Below are positions 1 to 9,421 of a stretch of DNA of 64,000 bases, in pieces. The stretch covers positions 92,554,630 to 92,618,629 of the forward strand of contig CM058232.1 in NCBI GenBank assembly GCA_030180135.1. The letters are read 5' to 3'. Each line of letters opens with the position of its first letter. The first letter of the stretch is position 1. The translations under genes and the position numbers were made by a program. The notes beneath the pieces were generated by a model that did no database searches, was not told the DNA's origin, and worked only from the letters and a program-made list of their open reading frames with translations. The stretch comes from Orychophragmus violaceus. Lineage: Eukaryota > Streptophyta > Magnoliopsida > Brassicales > Brassicaceae.

Positions 1-21
1 CATTCCTTCACTCCCATTAAC

Positions 22-315
22 CTAAGTCGTATCAGCATAACTCGTTCCTAAACCCATATCGACTTCTTCGCCATGTTTATACCAAACATAATAATCAGGC
101 ATAAATCCATTCTTATACAAATGCTTTTGTATTAATCTCCCCGACATAACAGGTTTATCATTCTTGCAAGTATCACAAGGACAGTGAAACTTACCGGCGT
201 TGCTCTGCGCAAATGGCTGGTTATTTGCAAACGGGATGAAATGATTATCGACCCCCGCCATGAATTCTGCCGTGAAATTTCCCGTTGATGCATCGATTTT
301 ATCTTATGAATCGTT
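22..315 (-). pseudogene. CACTA TNPD transposase N-terminus, degenerate
   Basis: The minus-strand reading contains the zinc-finger-like Transpos_assoc domain that opens CACTA TNPD transposases: a CPCDTC cysteine cluster, the conserved HLYKNGFMPDYYVWYKHGEE segment, and the upstream STGNFTAEF stretch. It aligns by eye with residues about 17-95 of the intact TNPD at 10383. It is broken: the reading starts only after an upstream in-frame stop near 305-310, and a stop at 22-24 follows SYADTT where the intact paralogue continues. The gene continues past the left window edge. It is therefore probably a dead copy, although the edge prevents a full check. Confidence 0.8.
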
Positions 316-359
316 TATCTTCTTGTTGTGTGGCTGAGGAGAAGCCAACTACAAGTTTG

Positions 360-690
360 TATATATATAAATTTTAGCGACTATATAGCGACTATTTAGC
401 GACTTTATAAAAAAATAGTTACAAAATTAGGTACACGCGTGGTACAATATAAACGTGATATATACCGACTTTTTGCGACTGAATAAGAAACCGTTTAGCG
501 ACCCGCCGAATTTAGTCGCTAAATAGTCGCTATTTAGCGACTATTTAGCGACTAATAATTTGGGGTCGCAAGTTAGCGACTAAATAGCGACTAAATCCTA
601 CTAATCGCACAGGTAGTCGCAACTCGGTCGCTATGTAGTCACTAAATTTAGCGACTGTAAATGCAGTCGCTAATTACAGTCGCTAAATAC
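360..690. repeat. TAGCGACT subterminal repeat cluster of CACTA-1
   Basis: More than ten TAGCGACT/AGTCGCTA units occur in both orientations, often as back-to-back palindromes around 515-560. This matches the same motif at both ends of CACTA-3 (9870-10270 and 18060-18450), so CACTA-1 and CACTA-3 belong to one subfamily. Confidence 0.85.
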
Positions 691-774
691 CTGTTTTCTT
701 GTAGTGATCATGTTGTTCGCTAGTGAAGGTCCTGTCATCTCGGCTTCGTCTTAGATTGTAAAGAAGTCTATCGT

Positions 775-791
775 TCCCATAGACGGCGCCA
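775..791 (-). other. gypsy primer-binding site
   Basis: The minus strand reads TGGCGCCGTCTATGGGA three bases after the LTR end. This form is typical of plant Ty3/gypsy primer-binding sites. Confidence 0.7.
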
Positions 792-793
792 AT

Positions 794-1195
794 TGTTGTT
801 ATAGAAATCCGACCTAGTCAATATTACGGGCTGCGATCTGGAGTATCTGAACTACGAGGTGAAATGTAAATATAATGTGAGATCGAAATGGTTCTTTATT
901 AATCTTAAGGCCGGAGACGAGCAATGAACATGATGGTACGAGGTGTGAGTCCGTCGAATGACGTGCTCACTAAACAGCACTTGAGGTCAGAGCTTTATAG
1001 AAGTAGCTCGGCCTCTCGTAAGTTACAATCTCCCTCAAATGAAGAGTGAAGGGTCTTATTTATAGTGCTTGGACGCTGACTCTTTTTTGGGCTGTTGACT
1101 CCTTAGCGGGCCTATCTTCTTGGGCCGACGTGACATAGCTGATTTAATTAGATTTCCAATGGGCTTATGGATAAGTGCTAAACCCATATCTAACA
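794..1195 (-). repeat. gypsy 5' LTR
   Basis: On the minus strand it begins TGTTAGATATGGG and ends TATAACAACA, bounded by TG...CA and followed by the PBS. It is about 402 bp long. No second LTR is in the window to confirm the ends. Confidence 0.65.
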
Positions 1196-1633
1196 AAATG
1201 TACAGTGAAAGAAATAAGACTGGTTTTGAGATTTTTCATGAGGTATATAAATATGTGTATAATACTAAAACTGTTTATATGTTTTCTTCAATGTTACGTT
1301 CTTGTATTGAGTTTGATGGTTACCTACTATTTGGCTGCAGGTGTTTGCTGACCTTCTCCGAGACCACCTCGACTTGCGTATGGAACTTGCTGTTTTTTTT
1401 CCATCGTTAAAATAATACAAGGGTGATAGTGCAGTTAAAATAAACTGGGATAAGTTATGCATGCAGTGAAACTATGCTGTAATTACTAGTTTGTTGTTGA
1501 ACTGACAAAACAGGTAACTCATTTGAAAACAACTCATAATGTCATTTCAGATATTTTTTTTTTTATCGTTTAAATTACATATTATCGTTGAATTGACAAA
1601 ACAGGTAACTCATTTCAATTATTTTTCATCGTT
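1196..1633. other. non-coding stretch with a short imperfect duplication
   Basis: No supportable gene. GACAAAACAGGTAACTCATTT occurs twice (near 1502-1522 and 1600-1619). TTTCAGATAT with a following TCGTTTAAA-TACATATT also recurs beyond the copia insertion at 8826-8870. The unoccupied site was therefore already repetitive before Copia-0 inserted. Confidence 0.5.
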
Positions 1634-1730
1634 TGTCAAGAGAAAAAGAATTGAATCGAAAAGCTTGCTTTATTATTGAGACCTCTAGGTCCTTATTTAT
1701 AGTGATTACATAAAGATAGATAGAAATAGG
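1634..1730 (-). repeat. Copia-0 3' LTR, distal part
   Basis: It matches the left half of the intact LTR at 8611-8710, sharing the run CTTGCTTTATTATTG. It ends at 1730, where CACTA-A begins, and the LTR resumes at 6755. Confidence 0.85.
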
Positions 1731-1739
1731 CACTACAAA

Positions 1740-1945
1740 AAAACAAGCCTTAAACCGACGGAAATTCTGACAGAAAATTTGCCGTCGGGAATTTCGACGG
1801 GTTTCCGACGAACTATCGACGGTTTGGAATTCGTCGGATTTGCGTCGGTATAAACCGACAGAATTATAAAACCGTCATAAATTTCCGACGGATTCCCGAC
1901 AGAAACAACACTCTGTCGATAATCCGTCGGTTTATAAAAAACCCG
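1740..1945. repeat. CCGACGG subterminal cluster, left end of CACTA-A
   Basis: Repeated CCGACGG/CCGTCGG-type units in both orientations begin directly inside the terminal repeat. The motif is shared with the other end (6210-6754) and with CACTA-2. Confidence 0.8.
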
Positions 1946-2149
1946 CTGAAGAATGGTCTTGGAGAGTTTAACTCAATACCCAAACCATTGTGATACTATG
2001 TGTTATTCGTTTATGACTTTCAACGCAATTTATATATCCTTATGCTAGAATAATATATTTAAAAAAAAAACAAATTTTATTTAAGAATTAAACAAAGAAA
2101 ACAAAAGTTCATTATTACTAAAAATAAAAATTACATTATTAAAATTTTT

Positions 2150-2520
2150 AATTGTTATTATTCGTCGTTCGTCTCCCTCCATTGGTCGACCATGATGTTT
2201 CACTCTCCCGTTGGAACCCAAGCCGGTCTTCCTTCACCCCGTTGCCACCAGAGCTTCATACGCCGCATCTTTGTCTTGAAAACATTCCTTGCCGTCCGGT
2301 AAAATTCCCGCCAGACAATGAAAACATTATCCGGAGAGAATGTAAAGTATTCCTGTAAAAGAAGAAATTAATTGTCTATTTAAAATTTTAAATTATAATA
2401 ATATTTAAAAACAAATATAACTTACAAGGAAATCATTGAACCATGCAGTTTTTAGAGCCGTCGCGACGTTATAGTACGTCAGATAGCGTCCAGACCAGCG
2501 ATACTCGATGATATCATCGA
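2150..2520 (-). pseudogene. Third CACTA gene, left-arm copy (mirror image, broken)
   Basis: The minus-strand reading gives ILDDIIEYRWSGRYLTYYNV ending FNDFL at a GT donor (2421-2425 complement). It then gives EYFTFSPDNVFIVWREFYRT and KMRRMKLWWQRGEGRPAWVP. An in-frame stop follows PTGE, and the C-terminus is truncated. It is closer in sequence to the CACTA-2 gene than to the facing right arm, so the two arms may derive from different source elements. Confidence 0.6.
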
Positions 2521-2897
2521 GAATCAATGGTGGGGAAGTTACGTGATGTATTACAATGTTCCCGACGACCATAAGGCGGCATGGCTTGATACATTTCTGG
2601 TAAGATTATGTTTCCTAGTTAATAAAAATTCTAAAATTAATTATGTTATAATTTATACATGTACAGGCACACTTCACCTTTCGTCCCGATATCATTTTAA
2701 CTGTTTGGTCGGAATTCCATAAGGCCGCTAGGCGTGTTTTCCAAACGAAAATGCGTCGGTTGAAATCGCTTTGGGAAAGCGGAGGGGAAAAACCGGAATG
2801 GATTCCTGCAAGGTCATGGAATCGCATGATCCGACAGTGGAGGGATACGGACGGCGTGGGTTGGTTCGAGAACCAGTTCCCGAATTATAACCGCTAA
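2500..2897 (+). pseudogene. Third CACTA gene, right-arm copy (lacks its start)
   Basis: Exon 1 ends in WLDTFL at 2599 with GT; exon 2 (2667-2897) runs from AHFTFRPD to the stop after NQFPNYNR. It contains the conserved block RVFQTKMRRLKSLWE..KPEWIPARSWNRMIRQW, also seen in the intact 159-aa copy at 21849-22399. The N-terminal third (MDLVYFSPEARES in the intact copy) is missing because the palindrome junction cuts it off. The second exon is fully open. The KPEWI..W..MIRQW pattern weakly resembles the Transposase_24 core, so it may be an ancient offshoot of the accessory gene. Confidence 0.6.
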
Positions 2898-3134
2898 TAC
2901 TCTTCTGCAGTGTTTTTAAAATTTTCCAATGTATGGTTCTAATGTGTAATATTATATTTAAAATTTTATGTTTTTATGTTATGAACTTTAAAATCTGAAG
3001 TTATGTAAGGTTTAAATGTGTAAAATATTATGTATGGTTCTAATGTACTCATGTATGATTTTAATTTTTAATATATTATGTTTTTATGTTATCAAATATT
3101 CAAATATCTTTATATTTAGTATTGTAAACAATTA

Positions 3135-3205
3135 ACAAACTTAGCACAGTGGTTTGGGTTACAAATCCATCCTAATCTAAACCCATGTTCGAATCCTAAT
3201 GGTGT
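3135..3205 (+). other. tRNA-like segment with Pol III A and B boxes
   Basis: TAGCACAGTGG (3142-3152) fits the A-box and TGTTCGAATCC (3186-3196) fits the B-box, at tRNA-like spacing. The acceptor and T stems do not pair, so this is not a working tRNA. Equivalent segments occur in CACTA-2 at 21605-21685 and 23150-23240. Confidence 0.55.
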
Positions 3206-3214
3206 ATATTTTGA

Positions 3215-3412
3215 ATTTTTTTTTCGACGGATTTCCGACGGCCGATAAAAATTCCAACGGAAAATCTGTCGGAAAATCGAACCGCCAAATTTTTAACGAA
3301 AATTTTGTAAAACCGCTAAAGTTTTTGAATCAAACCGCCAAATAATTGGATAAATTTATGTTCCGACGGATTTCCGACAGAATTTTAATTATCCGTCTGA
3401 AATCCGTCGGAA
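3215..3412. repeat. Internal CCGACGG motif cluster before the accessory gene
   Basis: Several CCGACGG/CCGTCGG-type units lie between the tRNA-like segment and the leader of the Transposase_24 gene. The same order is seen in CACTA-2 (21535-21600). Confidence 0.7.
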
Positions 3413-3458
3413 ATTAAATTTGCCTTTTCGCCGACTCACCTTCTTCCTCATTTTTGCG

Positions 3459-3462
<4 letters not shown>

Positions 3463-3500
<38 letters not shown>
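3463..3500 (+). repeat. (CT)n microsatellite in the 5' leader
   Basis: About 18 uninterrupted CT units in the leader exon of the CACTA-A accessory gene. CT-rich leaders are common in plant transcripts. Confidence 0.85.
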
Positions 3501-3502
<2 letters not shown>

Positions 3503-3586
3503 CGTCTTCTCCGACTTCTCTCTTCGTCACTCGCACGATTCCGGCGAGATTTCTACGAAACCAAACACCAACAACATCATAATCAT

Positions 3587-4404
3587 GTAAGCTTTCGTTT
3601 GAACCGATTAATTTTGGAGAAAATAAGATGGTTTGGGTTTTTGATTTAGGATCTAGGATGCATGTTGATTCTAAGAGCTTAAGATCCTAGTTAGGTTTTT
3701 CTAGTAGCTTTAGAACCTAATTAGGTTGATAGATTGTTGTTAGTTTGTGATTTTTATTTAGGTTTTGATTTAGGATCTAGGTTGAATGTGATTTTAGATA
3801 TGTCTTAGATTTTTTTGGTTTGTATTATTTGTATTTCTTTATTTTTGTAATGTTTTGTATGGTTTTAAAAAAAATTATGGATTATGAAAACGTTTTTAGT
3901 GTTTATAAAATGTTTTTAAAATTTTCTGGATTTATAAAACGATTTTAAAAACTTTTCAAATAAATATGTTTATAATCTAATAAGATTAAAAACGTTTTTA
4001 GTATATTTAAATTTTTTTTGATATTTTTTGTATTTGTAAAAACGATTTTATAATTATTTTATGGTTTAATAAAACATTTTTATAATTATTTTAGAATAAG
4101 AAACGTTTTTAGTAGTTTTTAAAAAAATTGGAAATTTTTTAAATTATAAAATCTATTTTATAAATTTTTAAGATAAATAACATTTTTTCTAGTAATTTTG
4201 TATATTCAAAACGATTTCATAATTTTTTAAGATATTAAAATGTTTTTAATATATTTTTGAAACCAAGTTTTTTTATTATTGTATTTGAATCTGATTTTTG
4301 AATGAATATTATATAAAAGTTTATATAAATTTGTTATTTATATGAACCGTTTTAATAACGTTTATGCAAACGATTGACTATAGGTTTTTTGTTTTGTGAT
4401 GTAG
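3587..4404 (+). other. Long first intron of the CACTA-A accessory gene
   Basis: AT-rich (GTAAGC...GATGTAG) with many degenerate AAAACGTTTTTA-like units. CACTA-2 has the same intron on the minus strand (about 20852-21340) with similar AACGTTTTTA units. No gene seen inside. Confidence 0.7.
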
Positions 4405-6209
4405 GTCTCACTACGGAGAGTTCGAGGTTTTCTTGTCCGGTGCCGAGGACCGTGAACATCTTCCGAATGAGCCGTCTCCCCCTGCTCAAGCACAATCGGC
4501 ACCTCCACGGCGACGTCGATCGACTCAAATTAGACCGACCGACCTGCCTCGTCGATTCCACGGAAAGAAGCTCCTAGCGGGAGCCATACGGTGTCCCAAG
4601 AGCCAGAGACAGAAGTCGACGATGCCCCGCCCTCGATCGCAGCTGAGATAGAGCTAGTGGTCGAGCAGCCGGGGCGGGAGACGCTTAAACGACTTCATCC
4701 AGATCCTTTAAACCACCCCGGTACTTATTGGTAAGTTTTTTTTTACTCTAACACTTTTGTTTATATTCTATATGCTTTTAAACGCCAATTTAATATATAA
4801 TGATTTTCAATTGTCTTGAAACAAGTTCAATATTACGTCTTCGAAGATCACGAAGAGCATTTTAGGAATGATGTGTAGCATGCTCCGTAACGCGTATCCG
4901 AAATACGTGAAGATGCCTAGGTCCAAACATCATACTTGGTTCCGCGAATTCGCGGTATGTTATATCTCCGTTCAGTTTCCTTAAAAAATTGTAAATATTA
5001 TGAATTTTAACTAACAACTTTCGTATTTTTTTGTAGCAAGAGTACACTTGGGATAGGCACCATACGTCGATTGTGGAGAACGCTTTCCATAAGAAGGCAA
5101 GGATCCACTACTCTCACATCCTCAACGAGTGGAAGCAAAAGTGGCTTGCGGCAGAAGACCCGAAGGGAGTCAATCCCAACCTTCTAACCGGGTTCATCCG
5201 CCATTGGTCCAAACCTGCTACAGTGGCGGACTCTACGACGGACTCCGAGAACCGTTTGAGTCAGAGAAACGGTTTGGGGATAGCAACGTATAACGCGGGA
5301 GCAAAGAGTACGGCACAGCGGCAGCTTGAATTTGTAAGTGTCATTTTTTGAATGTTTATTAATGTAATTAATTGAATTACGGTTGACCGTTTAAAAATTG
5401 TGTAGAAAGCAAGGACTGGGAAGGATCCGACGTTTGTTCAGCTCACCGAGGAGGGCCATACTAACAAGATAACGGACAAGATCCAGGATCCGATCGCTCG
5501 GAGAATCGTAGAATCGTCAAAGAGGCGGGTGGACGAGGTGCAGACGCAACTGTCCGAGGAGGTCGGCTCAACGGAGGAAGTATCGTCACAAAGGATCAAC
5601 GAGATCTTTCTCGAGGTAAATCTGTGAGTTAACTAAAAAATTTCCATAACTTCTACTTACTTGGTTGTGTAACTAATATTTGATATGTACTTTACAGGAA
5701 ACGCAGCGCAGGGAGGGACGTGTTTTCGGGTTAGGCAACTTAGGGGAAGGATGCTCGACTCCGCATTCCCGCTTCCGACCCGAAAACGACCTCTTCACCA
5801 AATCTTTGCGCGAGAAAGACATCGAAATTGCAGCTCCTAAGACGAGTTTTGAAACTCGGTTGCAAGAGGAAAGGACGGAAAATGAAAGAAAGATGGCGGA
5901 GATGCAAGATCGAATCATGCACTTCATCCGGTTTGGCGGACCGGCTCCAAGAGGAGGATCGGGCGGGGAAACTGTGATGGAACCGGGAGTGGGAACAGGA
6001 GCTTCGGGAACAGGGACGGGGACGGGAACGGGATTGGGACCCTATGGGAATCCCAATCCCAATGTTATGTAGTTTAAATAAAAACTTTTAATAAATTTAA
6101 TAAAAAATTTATATGAAATTTCGTATATAAAATAGTTTTAATTTAAAATTTTATAAATTTTAAATACTTTTAATTATATATATAATAAATTTATAAAAAA
6201 ATAAATAAT

Positions 6210-6754
6210 TTTTTAGCCGTCGGTTAACCGTCCGTACGCAACCGTCGGTTTACCGTCGATACATCACCGTCGGTTTACCGTCGGTAAATTGTCGTCGGTT
6301 TACCGTCGGTACGTTACCGTCGGTTTATCGTCGGTAAGGAACCGTCGGTTTATCATCGGTAAGGTACCGTCGGTTTTCCGTCGGTAAGGTACCGTCGGTT
6401 TTCCGTCGGTAAGGTACCGTCGGTTTTCCGTCGGCAAGGTACCGTCGGTTTTCTGTAGGTAAATTACCGTCGGTTTAACGTCGGTAATAAACCGTCATTT
6501 TACCATCGGTAAACAGTCGGTTATTTACCGTCGCTCTGTCGTCGGTAAACCGTCGATTTATAGTCCGTCGATAAACCGTCGGAAAAAGGTTTGTCGGAAA
6601 TCTGTCGAAAATAACCGACGGTTTTTCGACGGATGTTAGTTTCCGACAACATAGAACCGACGGACTTGTTTTGTCGAAATTCCGTCGGTATACGGTGTTT
6701 CCGATGGATTACCAACGATTATGTCCGTCGGTTCCCGGTTGTTTTCTTGTAGTG
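6210..6754. repeat. CCGTCGG subterminal array, right end of CACTA-A
   Basis: A dense array of ACCGTCGGTTTACCGTCGG-type units, with near-perfect tandem copies at 6340-6450, then inverted units up to the TTCTTGTAGTG terminus. Confidence 0.9.
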
Positions 6755-6854
6755 AAGAATTCATAAGATATATCCTAATGCCAAAAATAGATACAAATGA
6801 TAAGGATAGATACTAAGTTTGGAGTTATCCAAATCATAAGTCAATCTCCTAATA
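6755..6854 (-). repeat. Copia-0 3' LTR, proximal part
   Basis: It continues the LTR interrupted at 1730 and matches 8707-8804 with a few substitutions. Target duplication of the CACTA insertion: AGG at 1728-1730 versus AAG at 6755-6757. The empty site in the other LTR reads AGGAATTCAT, so one base has mutated. Confidence 0.85.
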
Positions 6855-6857
6855 CCC

Positions 6858-8420
6858 CCTCAAGTTGGAGCGTACAAGTCTTGAATGCCCAACTTGTCAA
6901 GAAATGCTTCAAACTCTCTTCTTCCTAGAGCCTTTGTTAAAATGTTATCTAGTTGATGCTTAGTAGAAACGTGAGAAGCTTTCATAAGTCCATCCAAGAT
7001 AGCATCACAGACAAAATGACTATCGAATTCAATATGTTTCGTAAGTTCATGGAATATCGGATTTGAACTTATATGCAACGCAGCTTGGCTATCGCAATAT
7101 AGTGTCATTGGATTGTTGTGGTGAATTCCGAGTTCACGAAGAAGAGACTTAAGCCATTGAAGTTCACGAGTGATGGAGGCCATGGCGCGATACTCAACTT
7201 CAGCGGAGGAACAAGAAACTGTCTTTTGTTTCTTAGTTTTCCATGAAATAGGTGAATCGCCGAGTTGATCATCCACCCGTCAATGATCGTCAAGATAGAG
7301 GACAACTTGCCTAATCAGAATCACACCATCCTATGATGTGAACTGGTTAATACGATCGTAAAAGAATCCCTTGGCCGAGAGTTCCCTTCAGGTAGCGTAC
7401 TACTTTAAGGGCTGCAGTCCAGTGTTCCTCACGTGGTTTATGCATGAACTGAGATAATGTATGAATAGCGTATGATAAATCAGGACGGGTCGAGGCGAGA
7501 TACACAAGATGACCTACCAAACGCCGATATTGAGCCGGATTTTGCAAGAGAGGACTTTTGGAAAGCGATAACTTATGGTTTTGGTCTATGGGAAAGGTAG
7601 ATGGTTTACATCCCAGTAGCCCAGCTTCGGTGACAATGTCAATGGCATACTTCCTATGACAAACATAGAATCCTGTGGGACTTCGAGCTATCTCCAATCC
7701 AAGGAAATACTTAGCAATGCCTATACCCTTCATATAAAAGCAAGTAGACAAATATTGTTTGAACTCATGAATTGCTGTTGGCGAGTTTCTAGAGATGATT
7801 AGATCGTCAACGTAAACCAAGATAATGAGGGAGATACCATCGCGAGTGAAAGTGAACAGGGAGTAATCTGATCGAGTTTGTTTAAATCCATACGTCTTGA
7901 GAGCATCAGCTAACTTAGTAAACCAGCATCAGGGGGATTGCTTCTGTCCGTATATTTATTTGCGTAAACGACAACCCTATTGTCTGTTGAAGTAGTGAAA
8001 CCAGTAGGAGGTTTCATGTATACCTCTTCATCCAAGTCTCCATGCAGAAAAGCATTATGAACATCCATTGCATGTATTTCGTAATTTTTCTTTGCAGCTA
8101 TATCAAGTATCAATCGAACAGTTGTCATCTTTGCTACTTGTGCAAAGGTTTCTTTATAATCGAGTCCTTCTTTTTGATGATTACCTAGAGCAACCAATCT
8201 TTGTACATTTCCAGAGAACTGTTGGATTTAAGCTTTATACGAAAGACCCATTGACTGCCGATTGCTTTCTTTCCTGGTGGAACGGTTGTAAGATCCCAAG
8301 TATGGAGGCCGACCTCTGATTTTACTGCTGCTTGCCATCTTTCATCACGCATAGCCTCTTTGAATGTTTTTCGTTCTATCGCAGTTGTTAAAGCTACAAG
8401 ATAGCTACAATATGCAGAAG
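6858..8420 (-). pseudogene. Copia-0 pol remnant: reverse transcriptase and RNase H
   Basis: The minus-strand readings give consecutive pieces of copia pol. 7910-8420 holds the RT N-terminal part (IGSQWVFRIK, KEGLDYKETFAQVAKM, MDVHNAFLHGDLDEEVYM). 7347-7820 holds the RT palm with the YVDD catalytic motif (MVYVDDLIIS) and the thumb and connection region. 6860-7276 holds RNase H (ISWKTKKQKTVSCSSAEVEY, then YCDSQAALHI). Frameshifts or stops separate the pieces near 8205, 7830-7900 and 7290-7340. Gag, protease and integrase are absent upstream, so the gene cannot be autonomous. The RNase H part is the best preserved and ends just before the PPT. Confidence 0.9.
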
Positions 8421-8610
8421 AAAACCGGTCAGTCGTAAGATAATCAGAAAGAGGATAAGCAGTACCTAAGGAGTGCTGAGGAGCAGATGATGATGACGTA
8501 GATGATGATGAATACTGCGAACTCTAGGTCTCTATCATTTTGACGAAACTCAACGAGAAATTTTGGAAACAAAAAGAGGAACTTAGTTAGGTCCAACATC
8601 GGGTGGCTCT
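8421..8610 (-). other. Copia-0 leader and deletion junction
   Basis: No open pol continues here. On the minus strand the 5' LTR is followed by a PBS-like GAGCCACC, then TTGGACCTAACTAAGTTCC and a serine-codon-like GAT repeat (8485-8515), before RT sequence begins. Gag, PR and INT have been deleted. Confidence 0.5.
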
Positions 8611-8804
8611 GATAAAAAGAACAAGAATTGTATCGAAAAGCTTGCTTTATTATTGCGACCTCTAGGTCCTTATTTATAGTGATTACATAAAGATCGATAG
8701 AAATAGGAATTCATAAGATATATCTTAATGCCAAAGATAGATACGAATGATAAGGATAGATACTAAGTTTGGAGTTATCCAAATCATAAGTCAATCTCCT
8801 AATA
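8611..8804 (-). repeat. Copia-0 5' LTR
   Basis: A 194-bp LTR whose outer edge is fixed by the TCGTT target duplication. It differs from the split LTR at several positions (roughly 4% by eye), making it the oldest dated LTR pair here. Confidence 0.8.
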
Positions 8805-8809
8805 TCGTT

Positions 8810-9421
8810 AAAAAATTTCGTAATTTCATTTCAGATATCTTTTCATCGTTTAAACTGCATATTTTCGACAACGTAAAACTTATTTCTAAAATTTCTCAAT
8901 TTACATCAAATGTGTGATGATCTACTTATCACACAAAATGTTACTTGTTTCTGTGTTATGGGTTTAAATCTTCTTTGGTTTAAATGAATATATAAGGTTA
9001 ACTCCGGATTTATTAGAGATAATGGATATAAAGTCCAGAACTCATAATATTCAATTTTTTCCTTTCAAGTTCGATTACCAAGAAAGATATTTTCTACCGT
9101 CTCGTTAGATAATAACTTTACGTATATCAGAATATCAGATAAAATATAGTAATATATATTGTTCAAACATTCTGGATTAATTTATAAATGTATCTTTTAA
9201 ATCTTATCTAGTTTCTTGAAGGTTTGAAATTTAATCAATTTCGTAATTATGATTTCTAAATCTATTTAGCGACATTTTAAGTATTAATATACATGCTTTT
9301 CAATATCTACAAGAAAACATGCATGGATCAGTAGTGTCAACAAAAAAAATTCAACTTTTTAAAACCCATCAACGATTATTGTCTTACGCCGAAGAAAAAT
9401 ACTAACCCTTAGCATATCTTG
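8810..9421. other. AT-rich intergenic stretch
   Basis: I see no gene, repeat array or element end. The first 60 bp resemble 1540-1600, on the other side of Copia-0. Confidence 0.5.

Larger units (their letters stand above)
1..706 (-). mobile_element. CACTA-1 transposon, right terminus (continues left of window)
   Basis: Read on the minus strand, the element begins at 706 with CACTACAAGAAAACAGG, the canonical CACTA terminal inverted repeat. Positions about 360-690 are packed with direct and inverted copies of TAGCGACT/AGTCGCTA, the subterminal repeat class that CACTA accessory proteins bind. A transposase N-terminus follows on the same strand (22-315). The element sits about 30 bp inside the predicted gag start of a gypsy element (ATG complement near 736-738). 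The other terminus is outside the window, so the 3-bp target duplication cannot be tested. Confidence 0.9.
707..1195 (-). mobile_element. Ty3/gypsy retrotransposon 5' end (LTR, PBS, leader), minus strand
   Basis: On the minus strand an LTR (794-1195) is followed directly by GGCGCCGTCTATGGGA (775-790), the primer-binding-site type of many plant gypsy elements, and then by a short leader with an ATG at 738. CACTA-1 interrupts the element right after this ATG, so the coding body must lie left of the window. It is a different family from the Tat element at 26553, whose LTR differs. Confidence 0.75.
1925..3210. repeat. Head-to-head inverted duplication of the small CACTA gene
   Basis: Two diverged copies of the gene at 21849-22399 are arranged back to back around the perfect 18-bp palindrome CTCGATGATATCATCGAG (2504-2521). 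The left arm reads on the minus strand (exons about 2426-2520 and 2150-2355, including DIIEYRWSGRYLTYYNV). The right arm reads on the plus strand (exons ending 2599 and 2667-2897, including GSYVMYYNVPDD). Both keep a GT splice donor and an AG acceptor at the same place. Similarity extends outward to a tRNA-like segment (3135-3205) and a decayed mirror of it (about 1950-2000). Arms are roughly 65% identical near the centre by eye. Confidence 0.75.
3440..6072 (+). pseudogene. CACTA-A accessory gene (Transposase_24 / TNPA-like), frameshifted
   Basis: A leader exon ends at 3586 (GTAAGC donor) and coding exons are about 4405-4731, 4825-4954, 5037-5333, 5406-5616 and 5698-6072. The product is the plant En/Spm accessory protein: KITKSILGMMCSMLRNAYPK, HHTWFREFA, ARIHYSHILNEWKQKWLAAE, RHWSKPATV, RLSQRNGLGIATYNAGAKST and a C-terminal helical stretch ending in a Gly-Thr-rich tail. 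If spliced as read, the ATG is split by the intron (AT at 3585-3586, G at 4405). Lesions are a frame change near 4560-4570 and an AA instead of AG at the 4823-4824 acceptor. The later exons are open, so decay may be recent. Family members are thought to bind the subterminal motifs. Confidence 0.85.
1731..6754 (+). mobile_element. CACTA-A: non-autonomous CACTA derivative inserted in the Copia-0 LTR
   Basis: It starts CACTACAAAAAAACAAGCC at 1731 and ends with TTGTTTTCTTGTAGTG at 6754, giving inverted CACTA termini. Subterminal arrays of the CCGACGG/CCGTCGG motif lie at both ends. It encodes a Transposase_24-type accessory gene (4405-6072) but no TNPD transposase, so movement would need TNPD from elsewhere. 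It also carries an inverted duplication of the small third CACTA gene (about 1925-3210) and a tRNA-like segment. Confidence 0.9.
1634..8804 (-). mobile_element. Copia-0: deleted Ty1/copia element, host of CACTA-A
   Basis: LTR copies at 1634-6854 (split by CACTA-A) and 8611-8804 flank a short body on the minus strand. A perfect 5-bp target duplication TCGTT lies at 1629-1633 and 8805-8809. Only reverse transcriptase and RNase H remnants are present; gag, protease and integrase are missing. Without the CACTA insert the element is about 2.1 kb. The PPT complement (CCCCCTCAAG, 6855-6864) adjoins the 3' LTR, and a TATCAGAGCCAC PBS-like sequence adjoins the 5' LTR. Confidence 0.85.

Noticed and set aside
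1120..1462. Open readings on both strands between the gypsy LTR and Copia-0
   Set aside because: They are short, overlap each other, partly lie inside the LTR, and show no domain pattern.
2152..2358. Plus-strand 68-codon reading in CACTA-A
   Set aside because: It is the complement of the left-arm copy of the third CACTA gene; the minus-strand reading has the homology.
3135..3205. A functional tRNA gene
   Set aside because: A and B boxes are present but acceptor and T stems do not pair; I keep it as tRNA-like only. The same holds for 21605-21685 and 23150-23240.
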